Origin: Citrobacter sp. wls619
GTDB taxonomy: Bacteria; Pseudomonadota; Gammaproteobacteria; Enterobacterales; Enterobacteriaceae
Length of the DNA: 64,000 bases
Reading direction: 5' to 3'
Assembly: GCF_005281345.1 (NCBI RefSeq)
Contig: NZ_SZXJ01000101.1
Location: forward strand, 105,371-169,370
Shown: positions 1 through 10,234 of the stretch, piece by piece
How the letters are laid out: each line of letters begins with the position of its first letter
Numbering within the stretch: position 1 is the stretch's first letter
Notes under the pieces: generated by a model
The model's database searches: none
Seen by the model: only the letters and a program-made list of their open reading frames with translations
What the model was told of the DNA's origin: nothing
Made by a program: the position numbers and the translations under genes

Positions 1-963
1 CGGCTCCAGTTCGGCAATCAGTTTCTGAGCAACCTGATGCGGGAAGCCACTTAGCGCCGGTGTTGGATGCAGCAGACATGCCAGCGTCAGTGCGTTTTCC
101 TGGGCATTGGCTTTACCTTCAAACGGGGTACCGAGGTGCCAGAGTGTGGGCGTGGTGACCAGTTGCGGAGACGAAGGAAGTTGCAGCTCACTGCTGCGAT
201 CGCGCAGAACCGCTTTCATCGCCTGGGTGACCAGCTCGTGTTCATGGCGATCCTTCTCGGAAGCTAACAGACGGATCCCCGCCTCCCGGTCCAGAACATC
301 GTCCGGTTGGCGACGCGCAGATCCCGCCAGCGGCAGCGAACTGAAATGATCGCCTTCTTTGCGTAACAGCAATTCCGGGCTGGCGCCGATCAGTACACCG
401 CCATCGTCGATGGGCACATGGAAGTTGTAGCTTGCCGGGTTTTGCGCGATCAGCCGCTCCAGCAGCGCACCACTGTCGATATTGGCGTCGGCGGTCACAT
501 CAATCAGGCGAGACAGCACCACTTTGTCGACTTCCGGGGTTGCCGTCAGCGCCGCTGCTCTGGCGACCATATCTTCGAAAAAATCCTGCTCAGGAATCGA
601 TTTACGCTCAACGACATTCAGCGACTGATGGGCAGTAAAGTAACGCGCTGATTGCTGCTTTGCCGTGCGTGAGAAGCTTTGCCATGATTGGGGAATAAAC
701 AGCGACGAGGGCTGGCGGGTGTCAAAGGGAATGGCCCCGACCATAATGGGGTTTGCGATGCCCTGCGATTTGGCCTGCGCAAACAGTGCGTGCATTTTCT
801 GTTGGAAAGGGCTGTCTGGTGAATCACCATCAATTGCCGGTTCCGCATAGCGGGCGAAGCATCCTGACGTCGTAAAACTACGATACGGCGACATAAAGAA
901 AAAACTGTCGGGAGCGAGAGTTGCCATAGTCTGCGTTTTTTCCTCGGCCAGTGACGTGTCCAT
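1..963 (-). CDS. entC: Isochorismate synthase EntC (3' part outside window)
   Basis: EntC converts chorismate to isochorismate, the first committed step of 2,3-dihydroxybenzoate and enterobactin synthesis in the cytoplasm. The reading frame opens with ATG at 963 (MDTSLAEE..., then FFFMSPYRSFTTSGCFARY) and stays open for 321 codons to the window edge. It ends in the IAELEP region, so roughly the last 70 residues of the usual 391 are missing. The gene is divergent from fepB across a promoter region with two Fur-box-like sequences. In relatives entC heads the entCEBAH operon, which would continue to the left. Identification rests on close recall of the E. coli protein. Confidence 0.97.
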   Translation of the reverse strand, partial: MDTSLAEEKTQTMATLAPDSFFFMSPYRSFTTSGCFARYAEPAIDGDSPDSPFQQKMHALFAQAKSQGIANPIMVGAIPFDTRQPSSLFIPQSWQSFSRTAKQQSARYFTAHQSLNVVERKSIPEQDFFEDMVARAAALTATPEVDKVVLSRLIDVTADANIDSGALLERLIAQNPASYNFHVPIDDGGVLIGASPELLLRKEGDHFSSLPLAGSARRQPDDVLDREAGIRLLASEKDRHEHELVTQAMKAVLRDRSSELQLPSSPQLVTTPTLWHLGTPFEGKANAQENALTLACLLHPTPALSGFPHQVAQKLIAELEP

Positions 964-992
964 ATCATCCTCCATAAAATGATAAAGGCTCT

Positions 993-1011
993 AATAATGA
1001 TTATCATTTAT
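993..1011. promoter_or_regulatory. Fur box, entC side
   Basis: AATAATGATTATCATTTAT matches the 19-bp Fur consensus (GATAATGATAATCATTATC, allowing the central A/T) at about 15 of 19 positions. It lies about 30 bp upstream of the entC start, where a repressor would cover the promoter. Iron repression of entC by Fur is established in E. coli; binding here is inferred. Confidence 0.85.
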
Positions 1012-1107
1012 ATTTTCGGTCGCTAACCTAAAAGCAAAGCGCCGGTATGTCAACTCTTGTGGTAACACAATGTGCGACTTAGACTTGCATCCCTGACGCG
1101 TAACAAT

Positions 1108-1126
1108 GAAAATGAGAAGCATTAAC
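1108..1126. promoter_or_regulatory. Fur box, fepB side
   Basis: GAAAATGAGAAGCATTAAC matches the Fur consensus at 15 of 19 positions. It sits about 25 bp upstream of the fepB start codon. With the site at 993-1011 it forms the two-operator arrangement known for the entC/fepB intergenic region. Confidence 0.8.
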
Positions 1127-1151
1127 CACATTGATAACAGGAAGCTTATTT

Positions 1152-2108
1152 GTGAGATTTTCCGCGTTTTACCGCACTGCGCTGTTACTGGTTGGACTCG
1201 CTATTTCAGGAATTTCTTTAAGCCATGCCGCTGACTGGCCGCGCCAGGTTACCGACAGCCGCGGCACGCACACGCTGGAACATAAGCCACTGCGCATTGT
1301 GTCCACCAGCGTCACGCTCACCGGTTCTCTGCTCGCTATTGATGCGCCCATCATTGCCAGCGGTGCCACGACACCGAATAACCGTATCGGTGACGCTCAG
1401 GGCTTTTTACGCCAGTGGAGCGACGTCGCCAAAGCACGCAAACTGAGCCGCCTGTATATTGGCGAGCCGAGCGCCGAAGCCGTTGCAGCACAAATGCCGG
1501 ACCTGATTCTGGTCAGCGCCACCGGGGGAGATTCCGCGCTTGCACTGTACGATCAACTGTCCACCATAGCCCCTACGCTTATCATTAATTACGACGACAA
1601 AAGCTGGCAGTCACTGCTCACACAATTAGGCGAAATCACCGGGCAGGAGCAACAGGCAGCAGCGCGTATTGCTGAGTTTGATAAGCAACTGCTCGCGGTA
1701 AAGCAACGTATCACCCTGCCGCCACAGCCGGTCAGCGCGCTGGTGTATACCGCAGCCGCGCACAGCGCCAACCTGTGGACGCCGGAGTCCGCGCAAGGCA
1801 AGCTGATGGAACAGCTCGGTTTCACGCTGGCGCCGCTACCTGCCGGACTACATACCAGCCAGAGCCAGGGTAAACGTCACGACATTATCCAGCTTGGCGG
1901 TGAGAATCTGGCGGCCGGCCTGAACGGTGAAGCGCTGTTCCTGTTTGCAGGCGACAGCAAAGATGCCGAGGCGATTTACGCTAATCCACTGCTGGCACAT
2001 CTGCCTGCTGTGCAAAACAAACGCGTTTATGCGCTGGGCACGGAAACCTTCCGTCTGGATTACTACAGCGCGACGCTACTGCTGCAACGCCTGTCAGCGC
2101 TCTTTTAA
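1152..2108 (+). CDS. fepB: Ferric-enterobactin periplasmic binding protein FepB
   Basis: FepB carries ferric enterobactin from FepA to the inner-membrane FepDGC transporter. I place the start at GTG 1152. An AGGAAG ribosome site (1139-1144) lies seven bases upstream, and the resulting 318-residue product begins [13 protein letters not shown], matching the E. coli start and length; an in-frame ATG at 1131 has no such support. Residues about 1-26 form a signal peptide ending LSHAA. The mature part keeps the conserved [17 protein letters not shown] segment and the C-terminal [15 protein letters not shown] stretch of the type III (FepB/FhuD) fold. It is monocistronic and divergent from entC. Confidence 0.97.
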   Translation: MRFSAFYRTALLLVGLAISGISLSHAADWPRQVTDSRGTHTLEHKPLRIVSTSVTLTGSLLAIDAPIIASGATTPNNRIGDAQGFLRQWSDVAKARKLSRLYIGEPSAEAVAAQMPDLILVSATGGDSALALYDQLSTIAPTLIINYDDKSWQSLLTQLGEITGQEQQAAARIAEFDKQLLAVKQRITLPPQPVSALVYTAAAHSANLWTPESAQGKLMEQLGFTLAPLPAGLHTSQSQGKRHDIIQLGGENLAAGLNGEALFLFAGDSKDAEAIYANPLLAHLPAVQNKRVYALGTETFRLDYYSATLLLQRLSALF

Positions 2109-2115
2109 TGGCTAT

Positions 2116-2150
2116 CGCCGGATGCAGCTAACGCCTTATCCGGCTTACAA
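2116..2150. repeat. REP-like palindrome between fepB and entS
   Basis: GCCGGATG...CCTTATCCGGC with a trailing CTTACAA matches the enterobacterial REP (BIME) unit. It fills the 61-bp gap between the converging ends of fepB and entS, where it may protect 3' ends or help termination on both strands. Confidence 0.8.
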
Positions 2151-2169
2151 ACCATAGCGCACAACGCTA

Positions 2170-3405
2170 TCAGGCATTCACAGGTACCTGTCGGAAACGA
2201 CGAAGCTCGCTTAACAACAGCAGCAGCAACAGACCGACAATCACCAACCCAAACCCACTGACGCTTGCCGAGGCCGCAGGCGTCATCATCGCCCCCAGCC
2301 CCCCTAACAGCGCCGCGCCAATCGCATCACCGGTTACGTTCTGCGCGGTCCACAAACCGTTAATTCGCCCGAGCATCGCTTCCGGCGTCTGCGTCTGTAA
2401 CAAGGTGTACTGCAACAAAGAACTGACCGCACTCAGCCAGCCAAACAGCGCCAGACAAACAACGCCCAGTTCCCAGACTGGCATCAAGCCGAACAGGCCG
2501 ATAGCCAGGAAAGAGGCCACGGTTGATGCCAGCATAATCAGGCCTGGGCGCACGCTGTGGGCCAGTTGCCCGCTGGTTAAAGCCCCGATGGCCGCGCCCA
2601 GGGGAATTGCCGCATACAGTAACCCAATCTGAGCGCTCGACATCTGCCAGTTAATCGCCAATGCCGGGTACAGCACGCGCACGGCGCTCGCCATAGTCAG
2701 CAGACCACCGAGCAGCGCAATGCCGCCAATCAGCGGGCTGGCGAACAGAAAACGGAACGCCGCCACCAGCGATGTCAACGGATGTTCACGCGGTTGTGGC
2801 GGAGGTGGTAACGCGGGAAGACTCAGCAATGGCAGCAAGGTAATGAATGTACCCGCCGCCGCCAGGCCGTAGTTCCAGACCACGCCCCCGGTCGCCAGCA
2901 GCACCCCACCAAGCATTGGCGAAATCACCGATCCCAGACGCACCGTCAGCATGGTAATCGCCCCGGCTTGCATCAGATTTTCACGCCCGACCAGCGCAGG
3001 TGTCGCCGCCAGCAGCGCAGTGACACCCAGCGAGGCAAAAAAGCCATCCCATAAACCCAGAACATAGATAGCCAGCAACGACGGTTCGGGCAGCAGCGCG
3101 TTCAGGCACAGGCCAATAAAACCGATACCACAGGTTCCGCGGGCCAGCAGGATCACCTTTTTGCGCTCATAGCGATCGGCCAGTACGCCACCCACCATCA
3201 GACCAATAAACATGGCGCTCCCGGTCAGCGTAACCGACAAACCCACCTGCCAGGTCGACTGGGTCATCATCTGGATCTGTACCGGGACCGCAACCCCCAA
3301 TAGCCCCAGAGAGACAATGGAAATAAAACGGGCGAGGAAAACAGCGCGAAATGCAGGATGGGTCTTTAACAGGCTGAGATTAAGCAGCCAGGATTGTCGA
3401 TTCAT
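2170..3405 (-). CDS. entS: Enterobactin exporter EntS (major facilitator)
   Basis: EntS is the inner-membrane exporter that moves newly made enterobactin to the periplasm. The 411-residue product starts [20 protein letters not shown] and is a twelve-segment major facilitator protein. The family motif [12 protein letters not shown] follows the second membrane segment and [13 protein letters not shown] occurs in the second half. It is near-identical in layout to the 416-residue E. coli protein, with a slightly different C-terminal tail. It is divergent from fepD across a strong Fur box and converges on fepB. Confidence 0.97.
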   Translation of the reverse strand: MNRQSWLLNLSLLKTHPAFRAVFLARFISIVSLGLLGVAVPVQIQMMTQSTWQVGLSVTLTGSAMFIGLMVGGVLADRYERKKVILLARGTCGIGFIGLCLNALLPEPSLLAIYVLGLWDGFFASLGVTALLAATPALVGRENLMQAGAITMLTVRLGSVISPMLGGVLLATGGVVWNYGLAAAGTFITLLPLLSLPALPPPPQPREHPLTSLVAAFRFLFASPLIGGIALLGGLLTMASAVRVLYPALAINWQMSSAQIGLLYAAIPLGAAIGALTSGQLAHSVRPGLIMLASTVASFLAIGLFGLMPVWELGVVCLALFGWLSAVSSLLQYTLLQTQTPEAMLGRINGLWTAQNVTGDAIGAALLGGLGAMMTPAASASVSGFGLVIVGLLLLLLLSELRRFRQVPVNA

Positions 3406-3482
3406 TACAGAGCCTTACCAGGTACTTTTCAATATCCATTCAATGGCTGCACATGCTAACATATCCAAATAAGATCGATAAC

Positions 3483-3501
3483 GATAATTACTATCATTAT
3501 C
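3483..3501. promoter_or_regulatory. Fur box between entS and fepD
   Basis: GATAATTACTATCATTATC matches the Fur consensus at 16 of 19 positions. Further GATAA-type hexamers extend to the left (3475-3486). It lies 13 bp upstream of the fepD start and should control both divergent transcripts. Confidence 0.88.
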
Positions 3502-3513
3502 AGGGAAGTTGAT

Positions 3514-4521
3514 ATGTCATGCTCTGTTTCCGCGACACGCGCCTTCGCCGTGCCCGGACTGTTGTTACTCCTTGTTCTCACCACGGCTTTAAGTCTGGTT
3601 ATTGGCGCCAAGTCGCTGCCCGCCTCCGTGGTATTTGATGCACTCACCGGCAGTTGTCAAAGCGCCGATTGCACCATCGTGCTGGACGCGCGACTCCCGC
3701 GTACGCTGGCTGGGCTCCTCGCAGGGGGTGCACTGGGCCTGGCGGGCGCGCTGATGCAAACGCTCACCCGTAACCCGCTGGCCGATCCGGGTATTCTTGG
3801 CGTCAATTCCGGAGCCAGCTTCGCGATTGTTTTAGGCGCGTCGCTGTTTGGCTTTTCCTCCCCGCAAGAACAACTGCTCATGGCTTTTTCCGGGGCTCTC
3901 GCAGCCTCACTGATTGTGGCTTTTACCGGGAGCCAGGGCGGCGGACAGCTCAGCCCGGTACGCCTGACATTGGCCGGTGTTGCGCTGGGTGCTGTTCTGG
4001 AAGGATTATCCACCGGCATCGCCCTGCTCAACCCGGATGTCTACGACCAGTTGCGTTTCTGGCAAGCCGGTTCACTGGATATCCGCAGCCTGCAGACGCT
4101 GAAAGTCGTGCTGATCCCGGTCCTGATTGCCGGCGCTGTCGCGCTGTTTCTGAGCCGTGGTCTGAATAGCCTCAGTCTGGGAAGCGATACCGCAACGGCG
4201 CTGGGCAGCAAAGTTGCGCGTACCCAGTTTATCGGCCTGTTGGTGATTACCGTACTGTGCGGAAGTGCGACCGCCATCGTCGGTCCTATCGCCTTTATCG
4301 GCCTGATGATGCCGCATATGGCACGCTGGCTGGTGGGCGCAGATCATCGCTGGTCGCTGCCCGTTACTCTGCTGGCCACCCCTTCTCTGCTGCTGATTGC
4401 CGATATCATCGGTCGTCTGATTGTGCCCGGCGAACTGCGCGTCTCGGTCGTCAGCGCGTTTATCGGCGCGCCAGTTCTCATCTTCCTGGTACGCCGCAAA
4501 CAGCGCGGAGGTGGCGCATGA
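3514..4521 (+). CDS. fepD: Ferric-enterobactin ABC transporter permease FepD
   Basis: FepD is one of the two membrane subunits of the FepDGC importer for ferric enterobactin. The 335-residue product is very hydrophobic and carries the FecCD-family signatures ARLPRTLAGLLAGGALGLAG and, near residue 270, IAFIGLMMPHMARWLVG, which couples to the ATPase. It starts eight bases after a GGGAAG ribosome site. Its stop overlaps the fepG start (ATGA), so the two are translationally coupled. Confidence 0.97.
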   Translation: MSCSVSATRAFAVPGLLLLLVLTTALSLVIGAKSLPASVVFDALTGSCQSADCTIVLDARLPRTLAGLLAGGALGLAGALMQTLTRNPLADPGILGVNSGASFAIVLGASLFGFSSPQEQLLMAFSGALAASLIVAFTGSQGGGQLSPVRLTLAGVALGAVLEGLSTGIALLNPDVYDQLRFWQAGSLDIRSLQTLKVVLIPVLIAGAVALFLSRGLNSLSLGSDTATALGSKVARTQFIGLLVITVLCGSATAIVGPIAFIGLMMPHMARWLVGADHRWSLPVTLLATPSLLLIADIIGRLIVPGELRVSVVSAFIGAPVLIFLVRRKQRGGGA

Positions 4522-5510
4522 TGCATCTCTCCCGTCGCCTGATTATCAGTTGTCTGCTGTTGGTCGTCGGTTGCCTGGCCGTTGGATTGTGGAGCCTGCG
4601 CAGCGGTGCCGTTATGCTCGAGACCCAGCAAATTATTGCCGCCCTGCTCGGTGATGCACCGCGTAGCATTACGCTGGTGGTGACCGAGTGGCGATTACCA
4701 CGCGTGTTGATGGCGCTGCTGATTGGCGCGGCGCTGGGCGTTAGCGGCGCGATTTTCCAGTCATTGATGCGCAACCCGCTGGGTAGCCCGGACGTGATGG
4801 GTTTCAATACCGGTGCCTGGAGCGGCGTACTGGTCGCAATGGTGCTGTTTGGTCAGCATCTTACCGCTATCGCGCTGGCGGCCATGCTCGGCGGGATCCT
4901 GACTTCGCTGGTGGTCTGGGCGCTGGCCTGGCGCAACGGCATCGACACCTTCCGACTGATCATCATCGGGATCGGCATTCGCGCTATGCTGGTGGCCTTC
5001 AACACCTGGCTGCTGCTGAAGGCGTCCTTAGAAACCGCGCTGACCGCCGGGCTGTGGAACGCCGGATCGCTCAACGGTCTGACCTGGGCGAAGACTTGGC
5101 CTTCTGCGCCGCTGATTATCGTGATGCTGGGGTGCGCCGCGCTGTTGGTACGCCGCCTGCGTTTACTGGAAATGGGTGATGACAGCGCCTGTGCACTCGG
5201 TGTCAGCGTTGAACGCTCACGTCTGATGATGATGCTGGTCGCCGTGGTGTTGACCGCTGCGGCCACCGCGCTGGCTGGCCCTATCTCGTTTATTGCCCTG
5301 GTTGCCCCACACATCGCGCGTCGGCTTAGCGGCACGGCACGTTGGGGATTAACGCAGTCGGCGCTATGCGGCGCCCTGTTACTGCTGATGGCCGATTTAT
5401 GCGCTCAGCAGCTCTTTATGCCTTATCAGCTTCCGGTTGGCGTTGTCACCGTAAGCCTCGGCGGTATTTACCTTATCGTCTTGTTAATTCAGGAGTCCCG
5501 CAAAAAATGA
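4518..5510 (+). CDS. fepG: Ferric-enterobactin ABC transporter permease FepG
   Basis: FepG is the partner permease of FepD. The reading frame is open far upstream, but the true start is ATG 4518, which overlaps the fepD stop. It gives 330 residues beginning MMHLSRRLIISCLLL, equal to the E. coli length. Conserved FecCD features are visible: EWRLPRVLMALLIGAALGVSG, NPLGSPDVMGFNTGA and ISFIALVAPHIARR. Its stop overlaps the fepC start as ATGA, completing a fepD-fepG-fepC operon. Confidence 0.97.
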   Translation: MMHLSRRLIISCLLLVVGCLAVGLWSLRSGAVMLETQQIIAALLGDAPRSITLVVTEWRLPRVLMALLIGAALGVSGAIFQSLMRNPLGSPDVMGFNTGAWSGVLVAMVLFGQHLTAIALAAMLGGILTSLVVWALAWRNGIDTFRLIIIGIGIRAMLVAFNTWLLLKASLETALTAGLWNAGSLNGLTWAKTWPSAPLIIVMLGCAALLVRRLRLLEMGDDSACALGVSVERSRLMMMLVAVVLTAAATALAGPISFIALVAPHIARRLSGTARWGLTQSALCGALLLLMADLCAQQLFMPYQLPVGVVTVSLGGIYLIVLLIQESRKK

Positions 5511-6310
5511 CCGAATCAGTAGCCCGTTTGCGTGGCGACCAGTTAACGCTGGGTTATGGCAAATTTACCGTGGCGGAAAACCTTAATGTCTCGATCCCCG
5601 ATGGTCACTTCACGGCCATTATTGGACCCAACGGTTGTGGAAAGTCCACGCTGCTGCGTACATTGAGTCGTCTGATGACGCCCGTGCACGGCAACGTCTG
5701 GCTCGATGGTGAACATATTCAACATTACCCCAGCAAAGAGGTCGCTCGCAGAATTGGCCTGCTGGCGCAAAATGCCACCACGCCGGGCGATATTACCGTG
5801 CAGGAGCTGGTTGCTCGTGGGCGTTACCCACATCAACCTTTATTTACCCGCTGGCGTAAAGAAGATGAAACCGCGGTAACCCACGCGATGCAGGCCACGG
5901 GGATCACGCATCTGGCGGCGCAAAGTGTGGATACCCTCTCCGGCGGTCAACGCCAACGCGCGTGGATAGCGATGGTGCTGGCACAAGAAACGTCGATTAT
6001 GCTGCTCGACGAACCGACCACCTGGCTGGATATCAGCCATCAGATTGATCTGCTGGAGCTGCTGAGTGAGCTAAACCGGGAGAAAGGTTACACGCTGGCC
6101 GCCGTTCTGCACGATCTGAATCAGGCATGTCGCTATGCCACTCATCTGATTGCACTTCGTGATGGAAAGATCGTTGCCGAGGGTGCGCCGAAAGAGATTG
6201 TCACAGCAGAGCTCATTGAAAAAATCTATGGGCTGCGGTGTATGATTATCGACGATCCGGTTGCCGGAACGCCGTTAGTGGTCCCACTAGGACGTACAGC
6301 AAACAGGTAA
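5507..6310 (+). CDS. fepC: Ferric-enterobactin ABC transporter ATPase FepC
   Basis: FepC is the cytoplasmic ATPase that powers FepDG. The start is ATG 5507 (MTESVARLRGDQLTLGYG), overlapping the fepG stop and preceded by AGGAG. The product has 267 residues. Walker A GPNGCGKST is at residues 40-48, the LSGGQ signature at 144-148, Walker B IMLLDEP at 164-170, and the switch histidine follows in AAVLHDLNQA. The gene ends just before a strong terminator hairpin and converges on entF. Confidence 0.97.
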   Translation: MTESVARLRGDQLTLGYGKFTVAENLNVSIPDGHFTAIIGPNGCGKSTLLRTLSRLMTPVHGNVWLDGEHIQHYPSKEVARRIGLLAQNATTPGDITVQELVARGRYPHQPLFTRWRKEDETAVTHAMQATGITHLAAQSVDTLSGGQRQRAWIAMVLAQETSIMLLDEPTTWLDISHQIDLLELLSELNREKGYTLAAVLHDLNQACRYATHLIALRDGKIVAEGAPKEIVTAELIEKIYGLRCMIIDDPVAGTPLVVPLGRTANR

Positions 6311-6314
6311 ATCG

Positions 6315-6336
6315 CGCCACCTCCGCAGAGGTGGCG
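6315..6336. terminator. Hairpin between fepC and entF
   Basis: A perfect 9-bp stem, CGCCACCTC / GAGGTGGCG with a 4-base loop, lies between the converging fepC and entF stops. No long T run follows on either side, so a bidirectional terminator role is likely but not certain. Confidence 0.75.
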
Positions 6337-6343
6337 AGTCCAT

Positions 6344-9300
6344 TTATTGGATATCTTTGAGCACGTCACGCATGACTGGCCCAATCTTCTCGAAAGCCAT
6401 CGGCGTAATGATATCGACGTGCGCGCAGTCCTGGCGATAAACATCCAGACTGGAAATCCACGGCGACCAGCTGCGTTCCGGGCTGACTCCCGGCGGTAAC
6501 GTGCGTTCAGCAACAAACAGCGTCGCGTGTCCCGCAAACGGTACGCTATGTGCCGTACTCAGCAGTCGAACCGCATCGGCGTAGTTACCTTCGATGGCGC
6601 TAAATAAGGCGTCGGACGCATTACCCTGCTGAGCCATCAGAAACGCCTCTCGCTCACGATCAATTTCCGCCAACACTTCCGGGTCGAGTCCATTGGCCTC
6701 TTTTTCCGACCAATTTTGCGTTTCCGGCGGCCAGGTATCCAGCAGGCCGAGAAACGCGACCGTTTCTCCGCGCGCGTGTAATCGGGCAGCAATGCCCTGC
6801 GCCAGCGTACCGCCCAACGAGTACCCAATCAGATAATAAGGCCCATGAGGTTGCTGGTGAAGTAACGTTGCCAGGTGCTGTTCGCACACCGCATCCAGGT
6901 TTTCTGCTGTCTGCATCGGGCCATCCGGTCGCGGTGACTGGATACCCATAATTGACCACTGTGGAGGAAGATAGCGTGACAACACGCTAAACTGCCAGGC
7001 GAAACCCGATGCCGGATGGAAGCAGAACAGCACAGGGCCATCGCTTTCACGCAGCGGCAGCAGCGTTTCAAATCCCAGCCGTTGCGACTGCTCGTCATCG
7101 TTGCTATCCAGCAATGCGCTGAGCTGTTCGACGGTCGAGGCCACCATAATCTGCCCAGGCGTTACCTGGCGCGCAAAAATGCGGCTCAATTGTGCCGCCA
7201 GCTTCATCGCCAGCAGAGAATGCCCGCCAAGCGCAAAGAAATCCGCTTCAACATCATTGACCTCGCAGCCCAGTAAAGCCGTGAACGCCTGAGCTATCGT
7301 GGTTTCAGTCCCTGCTCGCGGCACCCGCCCTTCCTGACGTGACGCCAGTTGTGGCATTGGTAACGCTTTACGATCCAGCTTGCCGTTGGCGCTGAGCGGA
7401 AGCTCCGCCAGTTGCAGCAGCACTGTCGGTACCATATGTGCAGGCAGGGTTGCGCGCAGACTCTCGCGCAATGCCGGAATATCCAGCGGCAAACCTGATT
7501 GTGACACCAGATAGCCCACTAACTGGCGCGCATCGCCGCCTGTCGCTACCGCCTGATTGAATACGCAGGCATGGGCAACAGCATGCTCAACATCTGGCAA
7601 CTGCTGCATCACCCGATCAATCTCGCCCAGTTCAATACGCTGTCCACGGATTTTTAGCTGGTCATCACTGCGCCCAAGATATTCCACCGCACCATTTTCC
7701 AGCCAGCGCGCCACGTCTCCGGTACGGTACATACGTTCGCCAGGGTTAAAGGGATCGGCAATAAAACGGCTCGCCGTCAGATCTGGTCGGCCAAGATATC
7801 CCTGCGCCAGTTGGATCCCCGTCAGGTACAAATCACCAGCGACACCAATGGGCACTGGACGCATCATGGCATCGAGGATCCGCAAACCGGTATTCCAGAC
7901 CGGATAGCCGATGGGTACGCTGTTGCCGGTCACGTCAGCGAGTTCCTCCCCCCAGGCTGGATACCAGCTGACATCTACCGCCGCCTCGGTTGGCCCATAC
8001 AAATTGTGCAGCGGCGCGTGGGTCAGTTGCTCCCATTCGCGGCACAACGCTGCCGGCAGCGCTTCACCGCTACAAAACACCTGTTTCAACGTGGAGCAGC
8101 TTTCCCGCGCCGTTTCGGGCGTCAGTGAGGTCACAAACGCCGCCAGCATCGACGGTACAAAGTGCGTTGTCGTCACCCCAAACGTCGCGAAGAACTGTTG
8201 CATCGCCAGCGGGTCACGATGTGCCTCTGGTTCAGCCATCACCAGTTTTGCACCGGCAATGAAGGGCCAGAAAAATTCCCAGACCGATACATCAAAACTG
8301 CATGGCGTTTTTTGCGCCACCACATCGTCGGCCGTCAGCGGATAGTGATTCTGCATCCATAGCAGGCGGTTAACGATGGCGGTTTGCCCCACCATCACCC
8401 CTTTGGGTCTGCCCGTCGATCCTGAGGTGAAGATGATATAGGCCGTATGATTTGGTCGTGATAATGCTAATGGTGTGTCATCTTGATCTGGCAATGGCGC
8501 GGTGTAGCACAGGCTTTCCAGCCCCGGGATACCGCTAAAACGAACCCGTTGTTCATCAGTGGTGATAAGCAACGTAGGTTTAGCGTCTTCCAGCATCATC
8601 CGCAGGCGATCGTCCGGATATCCGGTATCTAGCGGTAACCAGGCGGCCCCCGCTTCGACGATACCGTGCAGCGCCAGCGTCAGGAACACGGAGCGCGGTA
8701 AGGCAACCGCCACGCTGTCCCCCGGGCGCACACCGCGTTCGCGCAGCAGTTTTGCCAGTGCCACCACCTGCTGACGCATTTCGTGATAGCTAAACTGATA
8801 GTGGGCATCGGCCAGCGCCGGCGCATCCGGTGTTTTACTGGCTTGCCCAGCCACCAGCGCACTCAATGTGGTGGAAGGGATCGTCACTGCCGTATTGTTA
8901 ATTGTCGCCAGCTGTTCGTGCTCAGACGCCAGCAGCATCTCCGCATCCCCGCAGCGTAGCGCCGGATTTGCGGCAAATTGCGCGATAAGCGCCGTTAAAC
9001 GCGAAGCATGCTGTGCCAACGTAGCGGCGTCATATCGCTGCTTATTCGCCAGAATTTCAATGCTGAGCCCACCGTTTTCATCCGGGAACAACGCCAGTTC
9101 CAGATCGTTAACCGGCCCCGTCGCCAGCGTATGGGTTTGTGCCTGCACGCCAGGAATATTCAACTGATAGTCAAAGATCTTCACGTTCAGCACCGGGCCA
9201 AACAGCGGTTCAGCCCCGGCCGCACGCCCGCTGTCGCGGACAATTTGTTCGGCATCATAGCGCTGGTGTCGGCGCATTTTCTTCATCTGCCCGGCCAGCC

Positions 9301-10234
9301 GTTGCGCAAGCGCAGGGAGACTTTCTGCTGCATCAAGTCTCACGCCAAAGGGCAGGACATTTAACACTGGTCCGGTAGCGGTAAGCGCCGCTGAGCCCAT
9401 GCGGCGCATAAAGATAAACCCGGCGGCATAGTCCATTCGGCTACATAAACGACCGAGCCACAATGCAACCAGCGCCAGCGCCAGATCCGCACGCTGAACC
9501 TCTGGCATACGCGACGCAAGCTGGCGGAATGAACCTTCAGGCGCCGTTAACTTCATGCGAATAATATCCGCGCTGGCTGAGCGTCCCGGCAGCGGTTTGT
9601 TCGACAATGAAGCCGGCGGCGGCAGTTGTTGGCGTTGCTCAGCCCAGAATGCGCTATCACGTTGCCAGGCATCGCTTTGACGATACTGTTGATACTCTTC
9701 CACGACCTCGGCAAACGGCGTAAATGGCGAGGCAGGCGTGGATTCACCGCGCAGCCACGCTGTGTAAATTGCAGCAATCTGGCGGGTAATAGCCGGGAAA
9801 CTAAAGCCATCAACCAATAAGTGATGATAGCGCTGATACCAGTACCAGCGTTTATCTCCCACCTGAATGAGCAGATGGAAGACCAGCGGCTTGCCGCCGT
9901 CAACGCGCAGATCCTGTTGCAGATCCGCCCGCATCAACGCACGTGCCGCCTCGTGTGGACTGGATTCATCGCGTAAATCGAGTATGTCAGGTTCAGCAAA
10001 GGTGAGCGTAGGATCAACCCATTGCCAGATTTCACCGTTATCCTCAGTGAACTGCATCCGCAGGGTATCCGCATGCTCCAGACCGGCCACGACCGCCTTT
10101 GCCAGCAGTGGTGCATTCAGTTCACCGGTTAATTCGACATAGTGTGCAACGCTCCATGCCGAGGGCAATGTGGAGAGTTTTTCCGCCATCCAGATCCCTG
10201 GCTGGGCCGCAACTAAGGGTAAGCGCTGAGTCAT
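6344..10234 (-). CDS. entF: Enterobactin synthase component F (NRPS)
   Basis: EntF activates serine, joins it to 2,3-dihydroxybenzoyl groups and cyclises three units into enterobactin. The start is ATG 10234 (MTQRLPLVAAQPGIW) after an AGGAGG-type site, giving 1296 residues. Domain order is condensation (HHLLVDG, H137/H138/D142), adenylation (IIFTSGSTGRPKG, YRTGDVARW), carrier domain (LGGHSLL, phosphopantetheine-accepting Ser1006) and thioesterase (GYSLGG, Ser1139). All active-site residues are intact. The gene is overlapped at its start by the ybdZ stop (ATGA), and belongs to the fes-ybdZ-entF operon read from the fepA/fes Fur promoter. Confidence 0.98.
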   Translation of the reverse strand: MTQRLPLVAAQPGIWMAEKLSTLPSAWSVAHYVELTGELNAPLLAKAVVAGLEHADTLRMQFTEDNGEIWQWVDPTLTFAEPDILDLRDESSPHEAARALMRADLQQDLRVDGGKPLVFHLLIQVGDKRWYWYQRYHHLLVDGFSFPAITRQIAAIYTAWLRGESTPASPFTPFAEVVEEYQQYRQSDAWQRDSAFWAEQRQQLPPPASLSNKPLPGRSASADIIRMKLTAPEGSFRQLASRMPEVQRADLALALVALWLGRLCSRMDYAAGFIFMRRMGSAALTATGPVLNVLPFGVRLDAAESLPALAQRLAGQMKKMRRHQRYDAEQIVRDSGRAAGAEPLFGPVLNVKIFDYQLNIPGVQAQTHTLATGPVNDLELALFPDENGGLSIEILANKQRYDAATLAQHASRLTALIAQFAANPALRCGDAEMLLASEHEQLATINNTAVTIPSTTLSALVAGQASKTPDAPALADAHYQFSYHEMRQQVVALAKLLRERGVRPGDSVAVALPRSVFLTLALHGIVEAGAAWLPLDTGYPDDRLRMMLEDAKPTLLITTDEQRVRFSGIPGLESLCYTAPLPDQDDTPLALSRPNHTAYIIFTSGSTGRPKGVMVGQTAIVNRLLWMQNHYPLTADDVVAQKTPCSFDVSVWEFFWPFIAGAKLVMAEPEAHRDPLAMQQFFATFGVTTTHFVPSMLAAFVTSLTPETARESCSTLKQVFCSGEALPAALCREWEQLTHAPLHNLYGPTEAAVDVSWYPAWGEELADVTGNSVPIGYPVWNTGLRILDAMMRPVPIGVAGDLYLTGIQLAQGYLGRPDLTASRFIADPFNPGERMYRTGDVARWLENGAVEYLGRSDDQLKIRGQRIELGEIDRVMQQLPDVEHAVAHACVFNQAVATGGDARQLVGYLVSQSGLPLDIPALRESLRATLPAHMVPTVLLQLAELPLSANGKLDRKALPMPQLASRQEGRVPRAGTETTIAQAFTALLGCEVNDVEADFFALGGHSLLAMKLAAQLSRIFARQVTPGQIMVASTVEQLSALLDSNDDEQSQRLGFETLLPLRESDGPVLFCFHPASGFAWQFSVLSRYLPPQWSIMGIQSPRPDGPMQTAENLDAVCEQHLATLLHQQPHGPYYLIGYSLGGTLAQGIAARLHARGETVAFLGLLDTWPPETQNWSEKEANGLDPEVLAEIDREREAFLMAQQGNASDALFSAIEGNYADAVRLLSTAHSVPFAGHATLFVAERTLPPGVSPERSWSPWISSLDVYRQDCAHVDIITPMAFEKIGPVMRDVLKDIQ

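Noticed and set aside
1131..1151. ATG at 1131 as fepB start
   Set aside because: The GTG at 1152 has a well-spaced ribosome site and restores the normal protein length and N terminus; the upstream ATG lies beside the Fur site and lacks a ribosome site.
4257..4517. Long N-terminal extension of FepG
   Set aside because: The extra frame is inside fepD. The ATGA overlap at 4518 gives the family length.
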